Source of the DNA: Phoronis ovalis
Lineage: Eukaryota; Phoronida; Phoronidae
Assembly: GCA_028565635.1 (NCBI GenBank)
Contig: JAOXYB010023181.1
Location: 1 to 16,661, forward strand
Length of the DNA stretch: 16,661 nt
Direction of reading: 5' to 3'
A program made the translations under genes and the position numbers. This document shows, piece after piece, positions 1 to 9,200 of the stretch (positions within the stretch are counted from its first letter, which is position 1; the number at the start of each line of letters is the position of its first letter). The notes beneath the pieces were generated by a model, which worked only from the letters and a program-made list of their open reading frames with translations, had not been told where the DNA came from and made no database searches.

Positions 1-42
1 ATATAATCTGTAGTTTAGTACCATATGAACTTCCTTTTTTAG

Positions 43-221
43 TAATTAAAAACCTGACACGATGCAGATCCAAAAACAAAGAAGTTTATGTATTCTCCCC
101 TCTTGCTCAAAGAAATAAACCTCGTACAAGAAGTGATGTCACAATATGGTCACTACCAGAAGAGTTATTACTCCTTTTACTGGGTGAACTTCATATAAAA
201 GATCTTCTTTCTATGCGTGCA
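43..221 (+). CDS. CCNF: CCNF exon 1 of window: basic stretch and first part of F-box
   Basis: The frame reads a basic run (NKPRTR) followed by SLPEELLLLLLGELHIKDLL and SMRA. This matches the family pattern of a basic N-terminus followed by an F-box, which binds SKP1. It ends in frame (phase 0) at a strong GTAAGT donor at 222. The 5' edge is uncertain. I chose 43 because a pyrimidine tract and AG (about 31-42) precede it. The frame is open back to base 3, and an AG at 66-67 is an alternative. The only in-frame ATG is at 213, inside the F-box, so translation must start in an exon upstream of the window. Confidence 0.85.
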
Positions 222-3200
222 GTAAGTCTAAACATTGCTTAAACAAAAACAGTAGTATTATTAAGCAGATTTTCAAAATAAATATACAAAAAAATTTTGT
301 ATTTGAAAATAGAATCGTTTTAACTTTTCAAATATTGGATATCTACATATTTCTCTTATTTACTAAAATTAGCTACATTCTACATTTTTTGTAGAAGTTG
401 ATTGAGGTAACTTGCAGGTATTCATAACATAATAAATTTTTGACATGTAAAATTCCACCTAACTAGGAAAACCTTTTTTAAAACTATAAATTGAATGAGT
501 TAATATTTGTATATTTCCAAAGTCTGTATGTATCATTTTCACTTTCCCTAGCACAATTTTTCATAATAAAATTTGAAATGTCCCTGTAGCAAGTAAAAAT
601 GATTAATTCTTATTTTTTATGTTCAAATGATAGAGTTGTGCTATTTGTAAAATTTTTGTTAAAAGTACTGTCTGTTAGAACCTGTCATAAATACACACCT
701 TGTTTAAGGCAAATCTTTTGTTTTCAGATACTGATAAAATGTTGTTTTTTTTGTAAGCCAATGTTCTCCTAGTCAAGAAATGTTTCATCAAATCTGTGAT
801 ATGTGCATTGATATATTTTAAATTAATATATTTTAAAAGTATGTGTGCGGGGGTTATTGACAAAACAGACAACATCTTGCTGGTAAATTGTGCTTCTTTT
901 AAAATATAGTAAATCTAATTATACAGCGTCACAAATCAGTGTATTGCATATGCACTAAAACAAAACTCAAAAACCTACAGTAAAAAATTCTTGCATAGAC
1001 AAGTTTTTTACAGTAGGTTTTTGAGTTTTGTTTTAGTGCATATGCAATACACTGATTTGTGACGCTGTATAATTACATCAATAATTTCTGTTCATTTGTG
1101 ATGGGGGAAATGGGGTGAGTAGCGATCACAGTTCACAGGTAACAAGTTTGCGAAAAGTTCAAAAGTAGGACAGTTATTCATGGGCCACAAGTTATACATA
1201 TTACATGCTTATTGACAAATCTCAAATCCTGTGAAATAAGATTTTTATTTCACGAATCACAACAAATAAATTTCAGAAATCATGCCTTTTTACCTCCTTC
1301 ACAATAAATATCTAATGATACACTGTCTGTACACACAGTCTGTAGGCACACTTATATTGAAATAAGAATAAAATATGACCACTGCATGAAAATAAGCTTG
1401 CTCCATCCTTTAATTACTATCCTCTAATACCTGAATGGCCACTATCTGTGAATTTTTGGATATATTTGTATAAAACGGGTCGGTTAGGGAAGCAATGTTG
1501 CTCATCAATTGTATATGTCATGCTATATTTTTTTCTGCACTAGTAACATTTCCCATTGTCTGATTGTTCTACTTTATTTTTCATAAGGTCCATACAGAAT
1601 TCGGAATCCTGTGATTCCCCAGCAATTCTCTGACAGTTTAGCTATGGATCACCTTATGCACTGCTGTCACAAACTAGTGTTTTATCATATCAGAGCGTAA
1701 CTTGGACACCTGCAGTAATACATTATGCTTGAAATTGCTGTTTTTCCGGCCCTGTTTTATGATAAGCCTGACACATGTTGAACAATAATTTCAATTCCAC
1801 AAATATACATATTTATGATACATTGTGAGGATTGATATCGAAATACATTTCTATTTTAGGTACATTCTTTATGTTTCTATTTTAGGTACATTCTTTCTTT
1901 CGGGATGTGATTGACAATAACACTCCATTGTGGACAAATGTTAATTTTTATGACACTTGGCCAGATCCAACTAACATCAAACATTTTCAGAAGTAAGCAG
2001 TTACATACCATAACAACAGCTTTAAGGACAATCATTAACTAATTTGGCTGTTAATTGTTTATAAAAATCAGAGATCTGCAAAACAATTAATCTTTTGGGC
2101 AATATAAAGCACTGCTTAAGAAAACGATTACATATCTTTACATAATTTGATTGAATAAATCATCAATTGTAACATTTCACATTTCTGTCTCCTTGTTAAA
2201 CAGTGTTGTCAGTCTTCAATCCAGAAGAGCTGCCATGACGTGAAAATGGCGAATTTTGTGTAAAGAAATTTAAATCTGGTTGCTATTTACATGCAAATAA
2301 CTAGATGGAAGCATGACATTGTTGCTAATTAACTAAAATGATAGAATTCACATTTTCTTAAACCGCAACATTTGATACTGTTAATCTTTTTTGAAGTTCA
2401 TAAATATTTACGAAATTCAGCCAACGTGCTTGTCTGTTAAAAGATTAACAGCATCAACTGTTGTGATTTAAGGTCAGTGTGAGCAATCTGCACAATAATC
2501 AGACAGTATTTCCTGCTTCCACTGAGTTATATTGTTTTAAAGTTTGGTAGTTTTAAAAGGATGTGTTTTTATTGTCATTATTATGGTCAACATATTTAAA
2601 ATATACTTGCAGTCCCATTCGATTCTAAAAATACTATGACAAAGAGATCTCCATCAAACTTTGTTTTCATACTTTGTGATGCAAAATCTGACCTTCAAAA
2701 AAGCTCTTTTATTTCAGAAATAGTCCAAATTAGTTACTGAACTTCCTTAAGCATGCACTTCTATTCTTGCATGTTTGAAACTTGGAAATGGAAATTCTAG
2801 TCAAATTAATATAGAAATCTGTGTCTGTTTTAGTTATGCCTTTTTCATTTGGTATCTCATATAAGTGTCTTAAAAAATTCTGATCCAAAAGGAGAGAAAG
2901 AGGAATTTTTAATCTTAGCATACTACTTTAATTTTAAATTTTGAATTAGAAAATATGTATTTCTTGTGTATATATTAATGCTAACAAATAATGTTTCCAC
3001 TTGATGACTTTATAGGGCAGCTGATTCAGGGAATATAGAAGCTTTACTCAAGGTTGGAGTGGCTTATCTGTACAGTGAGGGATGTAAGTGTATCCAGCTT
3101 CACATTTTAATAATAAAGCGATAAACATTAGTCTGTTAATTTTGTTTTGCCAATCTAGGATTTATCTTGTCACTTTTGCTTGAGCACCCGAGTACTGTAG

Positions 3201-6200
3201 TGTGTAAAATTTGTATTGCTTACTATATCACATATTGAGCACAGGAGATAAAAATAGGCTATACTTACGATTGTTTGTGGGAGACAATTATTAACACTTA
3301 AATCTTCCACGTTTTAGTACCTGGCTCTATAGGTGGAGAGGTCATGACAAGTAATGGTGATTGTGTAGCGACCATGTTTTGCCAGGCAGAATCATTGACC
3401 CCATGCGTTAGTCCATTCACATGGCTGTTTATCCGACCACCCTGGTCAACTGCTGGTGCATGCTGCAAAAAGTATGTGGTTGACAAAATGAAGGAATGTT
3501 GTGAAAAGGTATATTCTGTTCATGAATAGATTCTTTTTCAGTTATAATATATTAATTTATTCAATAAATATTTACAGCTTACAAAGGAAGCTTATTAGAT
3601 CATCATGACATCCGTTTCAGTGCTGAATAGAAATCACCATGATGTCAACAGCTTTATAAACCTAAGACTTTTGTTCTGTATTTTACTTAATTATATTATT
3701 TTTGTACTGAATGAATTTTATGTGAGTGAATTGTTTTTTCAAATATATGTCAAAAGAAAATGTTAACAGCCTTCAGAGATGCAAGAAATGTAAGTGATCA
3801 TGCATATGTAACTTTCCTCCTTTTGTCTGCTGTTTTACCTAACGAAGGAACAACTTATACTTTGAATGTAAAAAGGTTTCATCTCATGGTGTGCCTGAAT
3901 ATTATAATGACTACAGACCAGAAAATTGAAACTATCTTTTAAATATTTGACTTTTATTATTACATTTTATGTGTTGTTTTTCTTGGGATATGTGTAGTCT
4001 AGAAATGTATATAATAAGATTTAACACATTTAAGAAAAAAAATAATATTAAGGATGAACATTTTGATTTAGATTTGTAATGTATTCAGATATTATGGATG
4101 TAGTATTCGGTTTTATATAATTCTCGTCTTTTATTTGCTTTCAGGATTCTAACAGTTCAGTATTGTTGTGTCTTGCTCAGATCCTCCTTTTACTAGAGGA
4201 CGGAAAGCAGTTAGAAGCCATGCAGTATTTGGAAAAAGCAGCCAATCAGAACTCAACTCATGCAGCCTACATGCTTTGGGAACAAAAACAGAAATTCATG
4301 GTAATATGCTTTCGCATTTGCAGCCAAAATATCAGTTGTCAGGTGCTTGCCATTAAACTGTCCTCTGGAGTTTTTATACTGCTTACATGTCAGAAACATT
4401 GTAAAATTTCGATTGCGTAACAAAGTTAAGGTATCGTAAGTACTTGCCATTTTCTAATAACAAGCCCCAGACAACATAGGTAAAATTGTAATTCAACAAA
4501 GGAGGATATCTGTACTGAAAGTGTACCGTCATGCTTATGTTGTACATACATGAATTATATGCATTTTCATTGAAATTGTATGAATTTTAGGTGCTAGATA
4601 AAGCTAATGCGCTGGAGAGCATACGATATTTACGTAACATAGCTAGCTCAGGTCACAAGGAAGCATGTTTGTCGCTGTGTAATTCTTATGCATCTGGTCA
4701 ATATGGTGGTGTCACACGGCAACAGGCCACATTATTTGTCAGGGAATTTGTACAGTCATCTCCTAGATTTTCCATATCGCAAGTCTTTCAACAAGGCACA
4801 GAACTCACCCACTCCATGAGGTAAAATGATTATGTTATGCCACTCGATTGGAACAGTGGCGACCAAAGAAAGTAGTTGTTATCGCTATTGTTTATAAAGT
4901 CTGTTCTTAGTTAATTTGTTTCCTAGATACATCAGTCTTGTGTGTTACAATTGACCTGTAATTTATTCTTGTATTTTTTTTGGTTTGACCTATTCAGACA
5001 TCTGTTTTGTTTATTACTGAAATATTTTTTTATTTTACTTCAAAAACTCATTAACTTTTAACATTGCACTAAAATGTAAAACTGGAAAGGTATTGTTGCA
5101 TCAAAATTGTACAAACTGTAAACTACGGCACTGATTATCACAAGCCTTCTCTAAAAAAGTAAACCTTGAATTCTTGCTTGAATGGGCTCTAATTTGGCTT
5201 TATACTGGAGTCAATAATGGCTTATAAAGCAACATATAAATATTCTATGAGAATTCAGTGTATTCAAGTTTTTTTGTATCAGAAAATAAAAAGTCATTTT
5301 GATTTATGACTATTCCTCTTTTAGTTGTACAGAGGAAGGCACTTTTTGGAAGTCACCACACCTCCCATAGTGTATCATATTACATACTATTATATGTACA
5401 ATAATGGATTAGAAACCCACCTTATTGAAGTGCCCCCCTCCATTCACGTACAACTTAGAGTGGAACAACTCTTAATTCATCATGTTATGGCTTCCTCTTG
5501 TTTTAGGTACATTTTAGTGGATTGGCTAGTAGAAGTAGCAGGCATGAAAGATATTACTAGTCTTACACTACATACTGCCATTAGTGTTGTGGATAGATAT
5601 TTGGTGAAAAACAGGGTATCCAGGGCAAAACTGCAATTACTGGGGGTAGCTGCAATGGTGCTATGCTCAAGGTACAGTAGTAGCATACTGACAGTGATAT
5701 AACTGAAATTGTTGGCTTTAAGAGCTCGAGATACAAAGAGGTGTATATACATTTCAACCTATGTTTTAGTAACTAAAATGAAGACATAGACATATGAAAG
5801 TATACATTTTTAAAAAGTTAATACTCTAAACTATACAAATCATGAGGTTAAATAGTTTGAATTTGATCATATGATCTAATAAGGCCATTTTTGGGGAAAA
5901 ATTGTTTTTCAAATTTTTCAAAAAAATGTAAGTCAAAAACCCCTGCATCTACAAATTTGAAACTTTGCATAAATGAGCTATACATATGTATCAACAAATT
6001 TGTGTCTCAAAAATTTAAGGGTCAGATCAAAATCAGTATAATGCTGACCTTGAAGCTTTCAAAATTCATATTAAACTTTTAAACGTAGCAAATTTTAAAA
6101 ATTTGAGACATAGTTTTGTAGATCTATATATAATGATAATTTTCGCCAAGTTTCAGTTTTGTTGGTGCAATGGTTTCTAACTTAATTTTTTTTGAAAATT

Positions 6201-9200
6201 AAAAAATTTGAAAAGCAAAATTTTTACACAAAATGAACGCTTATCAGATCATTTGAATTATTTTCAACTTTTTTCATTTAGATTCATCAACATTAAAGTG
6301 TAACCTTTGCAAAAATGTATACTTTTACCTTTCTATCTCTTCGTTTTGGTTATGAAAATTAACAAAGAAAGTTATAGTCAAATAATAGTGTTTCTTTGTA
6401 TCTCGAGTCCTTAATTAGTAAAGAATTGTATTTTTCATGGTCTTGATTGTTCATGAAATTAGTTGGAACAATTATAAGACTACTATCTCAGACTTTGCTT
6501 GCTGTATAATATTACATTGTGAAGCCACCGTCAAAGAGAGACTGTTATATGTAGTTGTTACCCTTTCTGTTATTTGCCAGGAGGTGGCACTTAAAACGCA
6601 AATACGAGTGGCAGTGGCTAATTAACTTATGTACATGTATATGAAATATACTGTGCATGATTGGCTTTTCTTAAAAACTGTCTTCCTTGATGGGCACAGA
6701 ATTTGAAGTAGAACAGCTCTTATTCCAACCTTTAGCAAATCGTAAAGTAACAAATCATCTTTTTGTATAGTTGTGTCTCAAAAATGTGTGTAAATGTTTA
6801 CTTCATATGAATCTGTAGGCTATTAAATCGTGAAATCATAACAGTACGAGAGGCAGCCTGGTTAACAGATAATACATATAAATATGAAGATGTAGTCCGA
6901 ATGATGGGTGAAATAATCTCAACTCTCAAGGGAAAAATCAGGGTATGTTATATGTTGGTAACTTTTAACTGGGGTTATAAATTAGAAAGCCAAGAAAGAT
7001 TTGATAAAGTATGTTCTACCAACTCCCTTGTAATCAAATTTATTTCATGTACATACAATATATAAATCTTAATAATTACACAAACTTGAGATAATGTATA
7101 GCTATTAGAAATATAGTGTGTTACTCCAGGGTAATTTGTGAAATGGTATGGTTGTCTGCTTTGGCCTGGAAATGTGTAGGCTTCAATAATTTAGATCTGC
7201 TTGAATACACATATTTCTGGTCTGCAGGATTGTAGCGGTAATGTGAACAGTTATTTATGAAACATACATCTGCATTTCAGGTAATAACCATTTTAGAATA
7301 CGTTCAACTGTTCTGTGATCTTGCACACTGTGATGGACGGACAAAATGTTTGGCAGAATATATTTGTGAACAATCACTCCTAGAGTTGACTATGCTCGAT
7401 CGGTACTCCCTCGCCCGCATTGCAGCAAGCTGTGTGTTGGTAGCTAGGATTACATTACAACAAGAAGCATGGCCAGGTGAACTCCAAGAATTCAGTGGGT
7501 TCAGCTTGAATGATCTTGCAGAATCTACAATCATTGTCCATGAAAGATGGTAGGTTGAGATGTTACCAGAAAGTAAAATCGACATTATGTAGTTACTGGT
7601 GATCATTCAGTTGGCAAAAAATAAACAAAACATTATTACTATATTTTTTTAAACAACTAATAGCTCACGAGCCAATAAAAAATCTAAAATTTGCTAAAAC
7701 TTTGCTATAAAGCAATCTTTCTGAGGTTCAGCTTAGCTACAGATAAATGTATGTCCAATGAACTTTACTGCTTTTATAAGTGATAAGGCTTTTACATGTT
7801 GTAAATGTAAACATTTCCTTGTAGCTATATATCCAATGGTATTGTCGATAACCGAGATGTTCAGTTACAAGCTGTTAAAAATAGATATGGAGACGAAACA
7901 TTTTGCAATGTCAGTGATATAAAGGTGTGTATGTGTGAAACAGTACTTCATAAACTTTTTCAGTCTAGCCTATGGGAGTGCTTTTCAAAAACAAAAGTGG
8001 TTCACTTTTAAAAACTAATCCAACAATAGAACATTTTTAATAAAGTGAAGACTTTCAACATATTGACTGCTTGGAAATATTCCTACTGTAAAACATTTTT
8101 AGTCATTTGCTGATTATAATCAATAGAATATTTTTTTTCGGAAACTTAAACTGTACAGTTTTGACTTATGCTCTGTATAAATCTTGTATTTGTGTCTGTA
8201 GGGAGTTGAGCAGCAAGTGTTATCAGCTTTATTTGGCATTGAAGTGAGCTGCAGCAGAACAAGAATTCTCAAGGACAGCAGACGTAATCCAAAGCACCTG
8301 ATTATGTCTCCATCTAGACATCGTAGGGCTCAAGACAGGTAATCCTTAAGCAAGTGTTATTTATAGGGTTGTTGTGTATGTATATCTGACAAGCATACAT
8401 TCTGTCAGCAGAAACAAACTTTTCAGGGCTGTTCAATTAAAAATTATTACTGGGGTTCTGCAAATAATTTAAGTCACAAAGGTGTTAATGTTTAGCTGAT
8501 TGATTTTAAACATTTGGGAGGGTAGCATGAAAATAGTTTGAATTACTAGGATGTAAGGGGTCAAGGAGTGTCTTGCAGTTTACTGAACTTGTGTGATGCA
8601 AAAGCGTGACATAAGGCATTACTGTGTCACAGAATATATATATAATATATATGTGACTGTGAGCATAGATCAATTACTATATATATATTACCATTCACCC
8701 ACCTCAGGCAAAATCTTTTTTCAGTCATTTTTGTTCGACTTTATAGTTTGTTGAAGTTTGAGTTTGATTGACCACTTTCAAATTCATTTTCAAAATAATT
8801 TTTTCTTTTGTTCTCCATCAGGGCTGAGCTGGCTGACAGAGATCAAGCTGGTACTCCCACTTTAGAGTGTAATGACATGTTGAGTGACTCCTGCTCATCA
8901 GGCTACGATGGGGACAAGGAAGATGCCGATGACAGTTTTATGGAGATTGATGGTAAATAATTGCACTGAAAACAGCTGATCTTTGTTTTCTTTCTGATTA
9001 AGTAAGAAATTTTGTAAAGTAATTCTTTAATGATGTGTTTGTATGCTTCATTTTGCTTTGTGAAATGATAGCACGTCGTTATTAGAGGAAGAGAAAATTC
9101 AGATATCAGAAAATCATTGAAGACAATTCTTATATGTTGTACTATTGCAGATGATGAAGATCCTGATCTCTTCAGCTTATGGTGCACTGATAATAATGAC

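Larger units (their letters stand above)
222..1885 (+). other. CCNF intron 1 (1664 bp)
   Basis: AT-rich non-coding sequence between GTAAGT and TTTTAG. It holds the 916-1075 hairpin, a small hairpin at 1231-1253 and the duplicated acceptor at 1848-1896. Nothing coding is recognisable. The minus-strand open stretch near 675-875 has low-complexity composition and no family resemblance. Confidence 0.9.

Noticed and set aside
3760-3942. Open stretch in intron 4, and a 20-base micro-exon-like segment at 3770-3789
   Set aside because: Exons 4 and 5 join in phase 0 and match cyclin F without it. A 20-base exon would shift the frame.
4253-4450. Minus-strand open frame across exon 5
   Set aside because: It is a shadow of the cyclin F coding strand with no independent features.
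5325-5506. Upstream extension of exon 7 from the acceptor at 5323-5324
   Set aside because: The phase is wrong for joining to exon 6, and the translated stretch has no cyclin F similarity; the open frame there is chance.
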